Assembly: GCA_001655205.1 (NCBI GenBank)
Contig: LPNZ01010590.1
Span: 1-59,301, forward strand
From: Lenisia limosa
Taxonomy: Eukaryota > Breviatea
DNA length: 59,301 bases
Direction: 5' to 3'
The position numbers and the translations under genes are program-made. Below the pieces are notes generated by a model. It was not told the DNA's origin. It ran no database searches and worked only from the letters and a program-made list of their open reading frames with translations. Below are positions 22,919 to 35,503 of the stretch, one piece after another (the first letter of the stretch is position 1; each line of letters opens with the position of its first letter).

Positions 22919-24617
22919 ATGGATGCCTGTTCTGGTCCACCAACAGAGGCCTATGACATTTGGTGAGTGTTGCAAATCAACAGTGGATCGTCTCATTTGT
23001 TTAGGTGTCCATGGACGTCTTCTTCTGAAATTCTTGCTCAACAATTTACGACTTATCTTTCAACCAAAGGAGGAAGCACGTATCTGTTTGCTGGTACTTT
23101 TATTGCAGAGAGGGGTGCGAATGGGTTTTATGGAAATGTATTGTTTCATCTCCTGTTTAGCAACGCGAAAGAGTATAGTGACCTCAGCATGTATTCAACA
23201 TGCTTTTTAATTGCATTTGCCACTGCCATTGGTTGGTTTGTTTATTGTCAAATTTGCTATTGACACTTCTGATTTCGCAGGATCCCACTCCAAAAAGAAT
23301 TCAATTGAATTAGCGCATGAAATTGCTCAGTGCTCCTTTGCAAAATGGCCAGAAGACACTCAGATTGAAATGAAGGATCTTCACGTTCCATCTTTGGAGG
23401 ATCTGACTATTGTCTTGGTTGTATCCGGGAAGGCGACTTTACAAAATGCTCCAGGACTGACGGATCTTCTCAGTGTTGCTGGAAGACAGGCAAAAGGTTT
23501 GTGAACCGAAAAAGGCTATTACATTGTCTTGAGTGAAGTAATTTTGTAGATATCCTTCGCCCAACTCGTCGAAGAGAAAAGGAGCGTATGTTCTTTGTAC
23601 TTATTATCCGCCTTATCCACCAATTACTTCGAACCCAAACTAGCAACGTCAACATTGTTCCTCCGAATAAAACCCCTCTTACTCCCTTCACCCGAACCCC
23701 AACGGTAAGTGATTTAATGCTCCTTTTGTTATTATTGTATTACCATATTCTTTTTTACTAGCATGATATTTTCTTGCATATTAACTTAATAGCTTATGAA
23801 ATTTACCCAACAATCCACTGCTGACCGATTGGCCGTATCGTATACCTGTCCAGAAGTGTCAAGGAGTACTATTGTAGGTTTACGATTGAAAAAGATTGAT
23901 GTTTTAGACCAAAGAAGTGTTTGCCAAGCCCCCAGCCGCGTATATCTCTAAAGCGGACAAAATCGTGTAGGCCTCTTTCATGATTCCAATTGTGCTTAAA
24001 TCTTAATTATCTATCCTCATGAGTAGTAAGAGTGTGACTAGTTTCCAGGCCACCTGAACTAACTGACACGCTACCCTTGGCCGAATACATCCAGCCTAGA
24101 TGGTCGGCACCCGTTGTACCAGTTCCAATTGGGGCCACCATCGAACAGTACCACCCTGCGTTGACCTACGCTCTTGAAGTGAGACCATTCTGATATCATA
24201 GTAGCCATCGCTTCCTGTTTGATTTTCAGGAAATCGGTCTTCTCAAGGAGGTAGTGATTGAAATGAGGCGGTCGAATGAAGACCTCAGAAATGGAGTGGG
24301 ATTGGATGTGCTCTCTTATCTATGGTGACATTATTGATTTAATCAGACATTATAAATGCATATCATAAACTATATGATATATATTATACTGTACTATATG
24401 TACTACATATCATATATTTCCATATTTAATGTGGTGTTAGCTAAGTCGTGATATCACTGAACTTCTTGACAAAGTCCGCCAGGAGACCTCCCTCAAGGTT
24501 TGTACCCTGTGCACTTGCTGATTACTTATTGGTGTAGAGAGAGAGAGAAGATTCATGATTTACTCTTGACGGCACCTATATTTTCAGATCACATATGATC
24601 TATCCTGGTTGACTTAG
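22919..24617 (+). CDS. Unrecognised spliced protein with C-terminal coiled coil
   Basis: I do not recognise this protein. Exons read MDACSGPPTEAYDIW (ATG 22919-22921), then CPWTSSSEILAQQFTTYLS, GGSTYLFAG joined to SHSKKNSIELAHEIAQCSF and KWPEDTQIEMKDLHVPSLED (23281-23400), LTIVLVVSGKATLQNAPGL, DILRPTRRREKER, TADRLAVSYTCPEVS, TKEVFAKPPAAYISKADK, ELTDTLPLAEYIQPRWSAP, and IGLLKEVVIEMRRSNEDLR (about 24230-24290). It ends LSRDITELLDKVRQETSLK joined to ITYDLSWLT, stop at 24615-24617. The GGSTYLFAGSHSKKNSIELA region vaguely resembles a flavodoxin-like strand-loop-helix, but the rest does not support that family. The C-terminal part is predicted coiled coil. The true start could be upstream. Confidence 0.55.
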
Positions 24618-24874
24618 TGGATGGAGATTTCCGAGTCAAAAGAGTGTATCATTTGTGTATCATCTGTATGGAGATTAAATAAGATCAGATGAGGGTTCAG
24701 TAGTTTACATCAATCTTTTCACTCACTTCTCAGTTTTCATTATTGATTTTATTATTCTTTGAAATTTGAAATTATTCATCACCCAGCTAGAACAAGTCCA
24801 TGATCTACTCCAAATACCTTTATACAAGGTAATAATACTATATATGATATACAAAACTGAGATAATACGTGTAC

Positions 24875-25969
24875 CTAGACAAGACGGTTAATGCGATCAC
24901 CAAATGAAATGATATCTTCCTGGGCAAGAACAGCTTGAATGAACTCATCTTTAGTCAACACCTTGTTATTGTCCTATGATACATTAAAAAGTCATATACA
25001 TATGATATAACACATATATACCTATATATGTATATACACTCCCAAATAGTATGAAAATTGCATCTAACCTTGTCAAACTTCTTGAAGACCTCCGCCACCC
25101 AAGCTTCAATATCGTTCCGAGCTTCGGGGGTGAGGGCGTTGAACACGTCGTTGTTAGCCACCTACGAATATGAAAAAACAATAAGTATGTACCCAAGTAC
25201 ACACAAAGCCATCCCCTGTCACCTGAAGAGGACGAGCAAGAGAAGTTAGAACAAGAGTCATTTCCTGGATTGTGAGATTCAAAGGGCAATTGAGTAAAAG
25301 TTGAGTTGCAACGCACTTGAGGGGAGATAACACCATTGTCATCGAGATCATAGATGTGGAAAGCCATCACAAGGCGCTCATGGAGGGTCCCTCTCATGAA
25401 GACACTGAAAATGAGAAATCAGTAAGAAAAAATGCAAAAAAAAAAGTTAAATAGATGGTTTACCCTTTTCAAGCAAACAGTACTCCAAGAGAGGGCCTAC
25501 CTGAGTCCAGTGATGTACTCACGGAAGTTTATCCACCCTGATTGGTCGTGATCAAACTCATCAAAGAGGTGGTTCATGAAGGCTTGACTGGTTTGTTAAA
25601 AGGTGATGTTTATTTAAGAAATATACATACATATATAATTTCCACAAAAAGCGACGAGGGCGGAACACTATTGGTCATACCGCTCAGATTCGTCGATTTT
25701 GACACTAGCATTGGCGAGAGCCTGCTCGAATTGTGCTCTGTTGATACGGAATTTGTCCTCCTATTTAATAAAGTGCCAATCCAGCTTCTTTCTTTCCTAC
25801 ATTAGACTGGCGCGCAAGTGCCAGGAAAGACCTGTGAAGGGTCCTCAACTCCTCAACAGAAAAATGGGTCTTTTTGTGGAATTCTTCAAAATATCTCCAT
25901 TGAGGAGCTCCATAGATTCGACCTAAGTTGTTATTATAAGGATTGGCACCCACTAATGTCGTTTCCCAT
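24875..25969 (-). CDS. EF-hand calcium sensor of the NCS/calaxin type with N-myristoylation signal
   Basis: Small calcium-binding regulator. Splicing gives a start MGNDIS (ATG 25967-25969) that fits the MGxxxS myristoylation consensus, then RIYGAPQWRYFEEFHKKTHF. Four EF-hand positions follow. The first is degenerate (SNEDKFRINRAQF). The second is canonical (FDHDQSGWINFREY, about 25545). The third is canonical (YDLDDNGVISPQE, about 25330). The fourth (FDKDNNKVLTKDEF) has Lys at the usual Gly. The stretch GLSVFMRGTLHERLVMAFHI is the signature linking hands 2 and 3 in neuronal calcium sensor, calcineurin-B-like and calaxin (EFCAB1) proteins. Stop at 24875-24877. Which subfamily is unresolved: myristoylation favours NCS/CNB-like, the GLSxFxRG linker suits calaxin too. 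Confidence 0.75.
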
Positions 25970-26324
25970 TTTTTTTATTCCAGATCCTTGTTTTTCTGTA
26001 TGTATAAAATGCTGTCGTATACTAACAAATATGGTGTTTCGGTGTTCCAGTTTTCCTGCGTTTCCAGTTTTTACCACTAGAATGAATTTTTTTTAATGCA
26101 TCCAATAATCTGGGGGAATATTTACCCTAGAAACAGACAGTTAATTTGTGAGATCTGGCGATCCTTAACCAATCTGAAAACTGGCTTTACAGGCTTCGTG
26201 GCTGCGCGTCCACACCAATTCCACACTCCCTCTACCTGCACAACAACAGCACTCCCCACGCACTCCCACAATCAAAAATAGTAGTGCTCATATAGTGTGA
26301 CACTATAGTGATCGTAGTGATATT

Positions 26325-29295
26325 ATGACTTCTACTCAGGCATTTGTGAAATGTCCCAATCTTCCAGCTTCTCAAATTCCTTTGACCCAATCCGAGGAGC
26401 GCCTTGAAACGGGGGTTATTCTCACGCTTTCCCCAAACCACATTGTAAGATTTGAACATCTGATAAGGTCAACAGATGGAGTAACAGAAGTCTGGGTGTG
26501 TGGGATACTTTTGTTCAGTTTAGAACCTATTGCTGTTATTCCATTTACCCTTACAGCTTGAGGAACTTTCAAATAAGTCCTTTAATCTTTTTGCAAGATG
26601 TTCAGATCCCTATTCTGTTATCAAAATGATTTTTGGGATAAAATCAGCTGTCAGGTGGGCAGTGTGGGACTGTAATATAACCTTTTACTAGGAGCACGAT
26701 GGACTGTTTTATGTTCTCTGGGGTTGCAGAGAGTATTGACGATCTTGTTCACGAAACAAACTTTGCTAACAAGTCCATTCGTATAACCGCCCATCCAAGA
26801 GTGAGTTTTTGTGTAATTAAATCAAAACAAGGCTAACCATCCAGATGTTGACATCAAGGCTTACTGCGTGCCTTCCAGAACATGTCAATCTTCAGCCTGT
26901 CAACTTCAGTCATGTATTTTCTGTAGTTCACTCCGAGGCACAAGTTTGAGGGTTTACATCGTCAGTTTGTATTGTTTTCCCTTGATTTGTTCTTCTATAA
27001 TATCGTTCACCTCTCAGGATCTATACTATTACACAGTTCACCCAGCCGAACAGTTTCATCGAGTTAATGAAGAATCGAGTAATTTAGATGCCCCATGCAG
27101 GTAGTGGCTACATTTAAAGAGCATTTATAAGGCTAAGGATAGAATTCAACTTCTCTAGTACTTCATACCAACATAAATCTATCTAATTACACAGACATCA
27201 TTATATTTTTACTATATATCTAAATTTTTTTAGTATATTACTATAAAGTATTATATCATATGATATGATATGTATTTTATATATTATCATACTCTATTTT
27301 GGCAAAAAGATGTTTTTGATAACTTTTAGCAATTTTACTCGTTTAAAGTCGAAATATAACCATTTTCGTTTTAGATTTTTGATTATTAACCTTTATTCAA
27401 AAAATAGTCATACTTGTTGAGTTGTGGCAAGAAAAAAAAACCTGTATTGAAAAACTACCTGAAAATACATTAATATTTGTTGAACTTCCGTTTGCGCCAA
27501 TAATTGTCTGGTACCTTCTTCCAATTGAGGAAATGAGGTTCTGAAAAAGAGTGAATATCGTAAAAAAAAAAGAGAGAAATAAAAAAAAGCACAATTGCTT
27601 GGCGAAAAAACCAGAATTTTGAANNNNNNNNNNATGGTCAGAATACTGTATGATTCTCCAAATTTGGGTAGCCGGCTCGGCACAAACTGCGGATTTCAGC
27701 TTTAGCGATATGATGACTAACCGACGAATGTTTCGCCATAGCTATATAAAAATTTGAAATATGATCCAAAATCAAATATATTAACTGTTGAAAGATGATA
27801 ACGATTCTCTAGTTAATACATATTATGTATAATATACTATAGCATCTACACAAATGAGGAATTTAGACTGAGCTCATAAAACCATAATACCAAAAAAACC
27901 ATAACTCCAATCCATTCCGTATTCATCACAAAACACAAACCTGTGTACATATCTTCATAAGTCGGTATTATGCGAAGTTTACACCTGAAAATGATCAAAG
28001 ACTGACACATCGTATTGATCATATGTAATATATAATATATACAGTATGTACTAGTTATAGCTGTATATTTCTGTAAATCGAAACGTGCAGTTAGAATTGA
28101 AGGAACAATAAACAGCCAGATTTGAAACGCTCCAAAATGTCACCCAGTTCTTTTTGAATTAAAAAAAAAAAAAAAAAATCTAAAAAAAAATNNNNNNNNN
28201 NNNNNNNNNNNNNNNNNNNNNNNNNNNNNNNNNNNNNNNNNNNNNNNNNNNNNNNNNNNNNNNNNNNNNNNNTTGTTTCCAAATGGTTATATTTTGACTT
28301 AAAATGAGTAAAATATTTTTGTCAATTATTATATTACGCCCTGTATAATACGATGTAAAGTATGTAGAGATGAGAAATAAAAGTATCTGATCGAAGCCGT
28401 CCACATCATCACTCTTAGAGGAGTCTAAATATAGTTGTGACGAAATGCAATTATTTTTCTTCTTGTGAAATAATTTGATTGTTTTAGAGCCTATTATAAG
28501 GCTCTTGAATCCTGGGACTTTTTGACTGAGGGGAGAGATACAAAGTCTTGGGCAGGTTTGTAGTGCAGTAATTGTTTTAGTTCGTGGTATTATTGTATTC
28601 CAAATAAACAGAAGCTACCTCTTTTTTTTAATATGCAATCAATGTGTTTTCTCAAAGCGTTTTAGCTCTTGACGTTGGAGCGTCACCTGGCGGATGGACG
28701 GCTGTCTTCGCCAAACACTGCAGGAAAGTTGTAGCTGTAGGCTGGTTCATTATAGTTTCTAGGAACACTAACGATCCTCCTTTACGAACATTGGGGTAAA
28801 ATTACCGAGACCTATTCTTCATATGACGACGAGTCCAACCAAGCTAACTCATTTTTTTAGGTGGACCCTGGGGCACTTGTACCTGAAGTTGCCAATTTAG
28901 AGCATGTTACTCATTTACAAGCACTGAGCTTTAACGTAGAGAGTGAGATCAAGGAAATGGTGAGACTAATGTCGGAGTAACATTCAGGGTCCCTACAACA
29001 TTATAGCATCCGATATGAATTGTTGTGTTGAAGTAGCATGTGGTATTATGCTTGGTCTGTCAAAACACTTGGTTTCTGGTGGTTGTCTCCTTTTGACACT
29101 GAAACTCAAATTGAGTGGCCACATTAAACTGGCTGAGGAGATACAACTTGCTTTCGATGTAAGTGTGGTATGAAGATTGTTTTTCATTCGTACGTGATAT
29201 TTTAGCGTCTTTCGGAAGCTTACCATGCACCCACAGTGAAATGGCTCTTTGCCAATAGTATCAATGAAAGAACTCTGATTGCTATCAAAAAGTAA
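26325..29295 (+). CDS. FtsJ-type 2'-O-ribose RNA methyltransferase with N-terminal extension
   Basis: SAM-dependent RNA methyltransferase. The N-terminal part starts MTSTQAFVKCPNLPASQIPL and contains SFNLFARCSDPYSVIKMIFG, ANKSIRITAHPRMLTSRL and YYYTVHPAEQFHRVN, ending NLDAPC plus the first two bases of an Arg codon at 27100. A 1.4-kb intron ends near 28486, where the split codon completes as Arg followed by AYYKALESW. The catalytic domain has motif I LDVGASPGGW (about 28667-28696), AVDPGALV, IIASDMN (the Asp of the K-D-K-E set, about 29005) and LTLKLSG (the Lys, about 29095). Stop at 29293-29295. The architecture, an RNA-binding-like N-terminus followed by FtsJ, recalls bacterial/archaeal RlmM-like enzymes; the substrate is unknown. 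The intron holds an A-run gap (28192-28272), a 10-bp gap (27624-27633) and opposite-strand open frames. Confidence 0.75.
27430..28170 (-). CDS. Possible nested gene inside the methyltransferase intron
   Basis: Minus-strand pieces between splice-like signals read IQKELGDILERFKSG (about 28130), then CKLRIIPTYEDMYT (about 27945-27985) joined in phase to AMAKHSSVSHHIAKAEIRSL and CRAGYPNLENHT (about 27640-27740). A last piece near 27465-27540 reads FPQLEEGTRQLLAQTEVQQI. The middle two join in phase across a GT-AG intron. I recognise no family, and the start and end are unclear because of two gaps. It could be a small nested gene or chance open frames in an A/T-rich intron. Confidence 0.35.
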
Positions 29296-29436
29296 AACAG
29301 GTTACTGTTTGGTATTTTCTGATTCTTTTCCAATTCTTGTATGGTGAATAAATTATTATATTATTAACATTAGGAAACATGAGTAAAAAATCAGTAGTTA
29401 AAACAGTCAAGAAACAAAAACAAACAAAAAAGAAAG

Positions 29437-31239
29437 TCATTCTTCTTTGTTGAAGTTGGGGTTACGAGGGGATCGCTTAATTGCAACCTAAGTGGTAAAG
29501 AAAAGGAAAGATGACTTGAATGGTTTTGCAAACTTTAGTGAAGTTTTGCCTTCTTCTAGGTTGTGGCGGGCTGATAGGATGGGGGCTTCCTGCAACAATG
29601 TTGGTTCGCCGTATTTCGCCTCCAACTTGATAAGTTCGAAGAGACAGCAGAGATCTCACATCCTATAATGTGAAAGCACCATAGAAAAGACGGTCAAGAG
29701 AATCCAACTCACATCAACGTCTTTCAAAGCAGACATGAAGGGTATAAGGTCAAGGAGAGCAGTGTCCTGCTCCTGGTCAAGTTCCGCCACATATGACTTG
29801 ATTGGGATGGCATTGCTCGGATTAAACGCATAGGCATCAGGAGAATTGTCAAGAATGATCACCTAAAGAGTGAGGGTTAGAATAGCTATTACCACCCTCA
29901 TACCTTCGAGAGATTCTTACGGACTGACGAAAGATCCTTAACAAAGTGAGGTTGCTGAGCCCCATCTGGCCGTGAGGAATGCGCCAAGGTGCAGTGTCGT
30001 CTGTACATCCTGGAGAAAATGGGGTTAGTGGGCTTCCTACATTCAAAAAGATAAATTCTGTCTTTTAATATATACTACATACTATATACATATCGATATA
30101 TGATATGATATATAATTAATTCACAGAAGAATGCACTATGATGTAATATGAAGTACTGTAGCTAAATGTAAAATCCCATACAACAACTTTTTGCACGAAC
30201 CTTGCTTTAAACTGATTTTTAGGGTCAAGAGCATTGATGATGTGATCGGCATAGTTTGGCAATGAGGCTGTGAAAAGGACAACATCATACCATCGTAGCA
30301 TCTAATTAATCAACAACAAGAAAATACAAAAGCACTACGATGCTACTTCAATTATACTGAAATGAGAACATCATGGATTGGAATGAAAAGTACACTAATA
30401 TTCCAGGCATCTTCCCACAATGCCCAATTAGCAACTTTCAATCAAAATACTACCAGTTCCCTACATACCACCTCCAGAAACTGATGTACATGAGGCCGAA
30501 AGTAAACATTAAAGGTACCATCTGGTAACTAAAAAAAGATAAAAAAAAAAAAAAAAAANNNNNNNNNNNNNNNNNNNNNNNNNNNNNNNNNNNNNNNNNN
30601 NNNNNNNNNNNNNNNNNNNNGAAGGCTTGCTCAAAGTCAAGCGAAAATAAGTACCAAAAAAGCGATAATCATTTCACACCTCAACCAGCATATCAGGTTT
30701 CCTATGAGACATGGGGTACAATGTACTCTTAATCAGCGTTTCATCAAGATCGAGCACCAAAGTCTTTCGTGGGCCCTACAAGGTAAGGCTAAAAAAGGCT
30801 GGTATATAGCAAGGCTTTTTTAAACCCTCGCAAACCTGAACAATTGGTGGTAAATAGTCCCAAAACAACAACGAGAGCACCTCAAACAGTTGCAACGGTA
30901 AGGATTCTGCAAACATAAACAATGCCCAAGTAACCTGCACAATCACCAGAACTCCCTCATACTCGTTGAGGAACGAAACTGACATCGTGCGTGGAGTTCC
31001 AGAATAAATGTTTGAAAGGCCGTCGTGATTGATCGAAGAGAGTGCACTGGATGGAGAAGGCTCCATATCACGATGCCTATGAAACAAAAAATGGTTTCGA
31101 GGCCCAGAAAGGCGAGGCGGTGGAGGTAGGCTACAAACTGGACAGCTCTTTGTGGAATCAAGACGACAAAGACAGCAAAAGCGTTGATAGCAGCCAGGAA
31201 AGCCAATATTCGATCAATTAGATACTCTGCTATTCTCAT
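29437..31239 (-). CDS. CTDNEP1: CTD-type nuclear envelope phosphatase (Dullard/Nem1-like)
   Basis: HAD-family protein serine phosphatase. CTDNEP1/Nem1 acts at the ER and nuclear envelope and dephosphorylates lipin/Pah1, steering phosphatidate to diacylglycerol. Start MRIAEYLIDRILAFLAA (ATG 31237-31239) leads into a hydrophobic helix (NAFAVFVVLIPQRAVQ), consistent with the N-terminal membrane anchor. The catalytic motif LVLDLDETLIKS lies at about 30750-30770, followed by FRPHVHQFLE, WYDVVLFTASLPNYAD (about 30250-30295), a CTL-type segment, and VIILDNSPDAYAFNPSNAIP (about 29800-29860), DTALLDLIPFMSAL, DVRSLLSLR. This order and the last blocks fit CTDNEP1 closely. Stop at 29437-29439. A gap (30559-30620) lies in an intron. 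A polar C-terminal extension of about 60 residues is unlike the animal protein. Confidence 0.88.
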
Positions 31240-31540
31240 TTGGCGAATAAATCGCCACAGTCAAAATATCATACAAAGTCAGTCTTCAAAGAATCTAGAT
31301 AAGTTTCAGTCAACTAACAGAGGATATATTCACACCTGTCTCTCTGCATTACTCGCTCTTTCACCTATTTAAAAAATATCACATTCTGAGTACTAGATAA
31401 AAGATCATAAAGATCTTTGATATGACAAAATAATTAATTACCATTTCAGGCACAATGTAGTTCAGGTTATCCTATGTTAGCGGCTAGCTGTAAAAATGCC
31501 AAAAATGGGCAGGGGACGAGGGATTATATCAAAGAAAAGT

Positions 31541-32523
31541 CTACTCCTTCTGGATGATAACCTTGGTACCGCGAATACGTCCAGTACGGCGGGCAGCGAT
31601 AAGACCGACCTTGGCACCGTGAGGGGCATCACGACGAACGGTAGAAGCGTGACCGATATGTTGATGGTTACCACCACCGTGGGGATGCTCGACGGGGTTC
31701 ATAGCAACACCACGAACGACGGGCCAGCAGTTACGCTTGACCTTGTACTTGTGGTAGGCGTTACCAGCCTTGAGGAGAGGCTTGTCGAGACGTCCACCAC
31801 CAGCAACGATACCAACCTTAAAAAAGTAAAGAACATCCACAAAATACATGAATAGAGTGTGATTCAACCAAAAATGAAAGTCTGGAAAACGCTTACGGTA
31901 GCACGGCAGGCAGAAGAAAGGGTCTTCTTGGAGCCAGAGGGGAGCTTAACGCGAGTAACGTTCTCATCGGGGTTGTGAGAGATGATGGTAGCGTAGTCAC
32001 CGGAGCAGCGAGCGAGCTTTCCGCGGTCACCAGCCTTGGCCTCAACATTCATGACGATGGCACCCTCAGGCATCTCACCAACGGGGAGAGTGTTGCCGAT
32101 AGCAAGAGTAGCTTTAATGGTCATCAAAGAATCAAAGACCATTAATTCCCTTTCAACAATACAATTCGGCAAAGGTAAATCCACTGCTTACCCTTCTTTC
32201 CAGAGTAAAGGTACTGGCCAGTGTGAACACCTTCGGGGGCGATGGTGATCTCGTTATCGCGTTGGAAGCGGTAAGCGTTGCGGTATTGGAGCTTCATGAG
32301 AGGAGCACCACGTCCGGACTCGTGAACGATGTCCTTGACAACACCCTAAGGGATTAGATATCCCCATATACCACAAAAGAGTTGCTAGAAAGCTTACGCG
32401 AGTGTAGCCAGTGCGCTCAGCATAGTCGAGAGCACGGTGCTTGGCAGCCCCTTGGCGAAGGCGAGTGTGTGACTTGAAGATGCCACCGTGACCCTTACGT
32501 TGTGCGCGAATAACACGTCCCAT
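31541..32523 (-). CDS. RPL8: 60S ribosomal protein L8 (uL2)
   Basis: Large-subunit protein near the peptidyl-transferase centre. Four exons read [20 protein letters not shown] (ATG 32521-32523), [40 protein letters not shown] and [20 protein letters not shown], then [20 protein letters not shown] and the functional C-terminal loop [18 protein letters not shown], ending [14 protein letters not shown] with stop at 31541-31543. Exons join in phase and the length matches the family at about 255 residues. An AG acceptor (TTCTTAG) directly precedes the ATG, so a 5'UTR intron is likely. The gene is divergent from the permease gene at 32960. Confidence 0.98.
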
Positions 32524-32959
32524 CTAAGAACATTAGGACTGCTTCTATCTGAAAAACCCATCATATTCAAAAAATCAATAAATAAACCACATACTTGTCC
32601 GCTAAAAAGGTTTAGGAAAACACAAAATGAAAAATAAAAAGGAAAAGGTTCAGTTCACTGAATGAACTGAACTCCGTGAATTTATTGTGTCAGGTTTCAT
32701 TTGTGGTAGGTTTTCCAGAACCCTTTCCTTCATTCAACAACCTCGGCTCATGTTAATTGCTTAAAACCCCAAATTAGAAACACCGCGGACTGAAGAAGAA
32801 CACAATACTTCGCAGGATCTGGTCTCACCTAGGGGTATATCGAAACAAGTTTATTCCCCAGCTCTAACAGCAAGAGATATCCTCTCGATATCCTTTGTGA
32901 GCTGACTTTCTGACTTTCTTGCTTTCTCGTCAGAAATCAAATCCTTATCGCTTCACAAA

Positions 32960-35503
32960 ATGGCTTCTCCAGAGGAAGTGAGAGTTGAGGTTCAAGGTAT
33001 GATTTGAGTTTGTTTCCCTTCTGGCGTTTAAAACTTATGATTTTAGGAGGGCGTGCAGATATTTATTCACCAGATGGGGACCTTTCCAATCCCAGTTGGT
33101 GAACTTTCATAAATACTACTTCCATTTTGTTGTTCAACTGTTTGATAACTTCGAGTCCAATACTTTAAACCAGAGCCAAAGCTAACTATTCAGAGGCAGC
33201 GATATCCGTTGGTTTGCCACCAACAACAGCACAGAGTTTGGAACGTAGTTCGCTGTTGGCTGGACCGGGTATGCATGATAATCTCCCGCCCATTTGGGGG
33301 TGTTCAGCAGCAATGGGTATTTTTAAAGTATTGAATAAAGTCAGGAGTCATTGTACTAGGGAAACGATTGAAGCCTTCTCAGCCCTCTGCTGCTGCCTTG
33401 ACTTCCCCAACTATGACTTTCTTCAATCTTTGCAAGGTTTTGAGGAATTCAATCGTCACCTTTGAATTCAGCTTATCCGTGACCTGTCTAGACTCTTGTT
33501 GGGTCAGGCATTCTGGGACTGCCTTTCGGGTTCAGCCTAGTTGGCTACGGTCTTGGAGCAGCAAGTGGGCTGGGATGAATGGACCTGAAGTGACCCATTT
33601 TGGCTTCATTTTTCACTTCACTTAATTCCAGCTTTGGTATTCCTTGGTTTCCTTTCGCTGTACTGCATGCATCTCTTACTGAAGGCTCGAGAAAACACAT
33701 CACCTGAGGCGTTCACTTATGTTGGAGTAGCTTCACGAGCTTTCGGCAAAGCCGGGTCCAGGGTCACGACTTTTAGTCTTCTAGTTACCCAAATGGGCTT
33801 CTGTGTAGCCTACACCATATTCATTGGTAGGCTGAGTCTTTTGCAACTCAATTTTTTTCAAAATATATATCATATGATATATAAAAAAAAAGTAAGTAAT
33901 GCCAATTAGGTGAGAACCTCCATCAATTAACCGGTCTCATGTCATCTGTCCGGTGGATGGTAATGACATGGCCAGTATTAGGTCAGTCCTTGGGTCAGCG
34001 TTACGCCGAACTTCCCATATTCATTTTTCAGTTCTTCTCTCCCTTCTCCGCTCATTGAAACGTCTTGCACCAGCAGCAGTTTTTGGCTTCGGCATTATGA
34101 TTTGTATGTTTTGTGTCAAGTGACCTTACTTCTTTAGTTGCCTGTACTGTTATTATGTTCTATGCTACACTTGAAATCAAAGATGTCAGTTGAGTTTTCC
34201 TTGAAATTGTCTAAAGTACCAGTTCCCTGTGTTTTTTTTTTGTTTAGAAAACTCATTATTATTGTTGTAGGCTGACCCATCAACCGAGACAGTAAATTTT
34301 AGAGGGCTTCCCATTTTCATTGGAATGGCAGCCTATTCGTTTGAGTGCATTGGCTTGGTGCTTCCGTGTTCAATATCTATCAGGTGAGCTAATGAGATGT
34401 TCTCTTGTGCTGTCTACCGCCAGTATGATATGTGTTACTGACCCATTCCAAGATTTGACATGTTTTAGTAAACCCGAAAAGTTCGGAAAGATCCTGAATA
34501 TGAGTGTTCTTCTCTCTTTGGTAAGGTACAGTTGTGTAATCAGTAATATCCATTGGTGTTTTTGATTGTAAAACCATTCTTTATGATTTGATGTCAGTAC
34601 ATATGCCATGCCATTAATGCCAATTAGGGTATTTTTGTTTCCTTTGCCGCAGTCTGCTACCATGGCTTTGGAAGTGAAACTGACGACATTATTACCAAAA
34701 ATCTCCCGGAGAATGCGGTTGCAAGTAGGCTAAGTTTCTCCAGCTCTGTAATCATTGAGTTTTCAAAGCTAATCAGTTTCTGTTATCACAATTTACATCT
34801 CTCTAGTATTATACAAGTAATTCAGGATATATGATATGCATGTGATATAATATAGTAATTAATTTCTCTTCAGCTAAAATGGCGGAACTTGGCCTTGTTT
34901 TAGCCCTAGTTGCAACGTTTCCAATTCAGCTGTTTCCTGTTATTGGGGTAAGAGGGAGGAGATTGGTGAATGGATTTTTTTTTTAAAAAAATCATTATGT
35001 GATAAATATCATACAACCAAGTTCATGAAAATCTCATTATTAAGCTTGCTGAACGAGGTGTCTTTGGAGATCCCAATAAAGCGCCTTCCTACAAGCGTAA
35101 TATAGTGAGGTGAGTTAGTGTTGCTTTTCCCATCACAAATGTGATAGTGTTGGTGGTTTCTATATCGTGTACTATATTGTCCTGTCTTTCTAATAAATGC
35201 AACAGGTTCTGTGTTGCAAGTGTATGTGTCGCAATGGCAGTTTTCATTCCGGCGTTTGGCCTGGTGATGGGCTTTGTTGGCTCCTTTGGTTGTTCAACAC
35301 TCTGCTTCACCCTTCCTTCTGCATTGAATCTCCAGGTGGGTAATTCACATCGTGCTTCTGTCTAGCTTCATATATTAACTGTTCAGCTCTGTACTAATGG
35401 TAAATTTATGAAGATAGTTAAGTTGCTAATCTTCGGATTTGGGCTTTTGGTTACAGTACTTGGGACTATTGATTCAACAATAGAAATTATCAAAATCATG
35501 TAA
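32960..35503 (+). CDS. Amino-acid permease of the AAAP family (SLC36/AVT3-like)
   Basis: Multi-pass transporter, probably proton-coupled, for amino acids at the vacuolar/lysosomal or plasma membrane. A soluble N-terminus MASPEEVRVEVQ (ATG 32960-32962) is followed after several short introns by FFNLCK, then LVGSGILGLPFGFSLVGYG (about 33495-33550), the family first transmembrane signature. Further helices include VFLGFLSLYCMHLLLKARE (about 33640), SRVTTFSLLVTQMGFCVAYT (about 33760-33820), ENLHQLTG, PVLVLLSLLRSLKRLAP, VNFRGLPIFIGMAAYSFECI (about 34290-34350) with GLVLSI, KPEKFGKILNMSV and C-terminal helices ending DSTIEIIKIM; stop 35501-35503. The order and the loop pattern are those of SLC36/AVT3. 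The exact substrate cannot be read from sequence. Confidence 0.85.
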
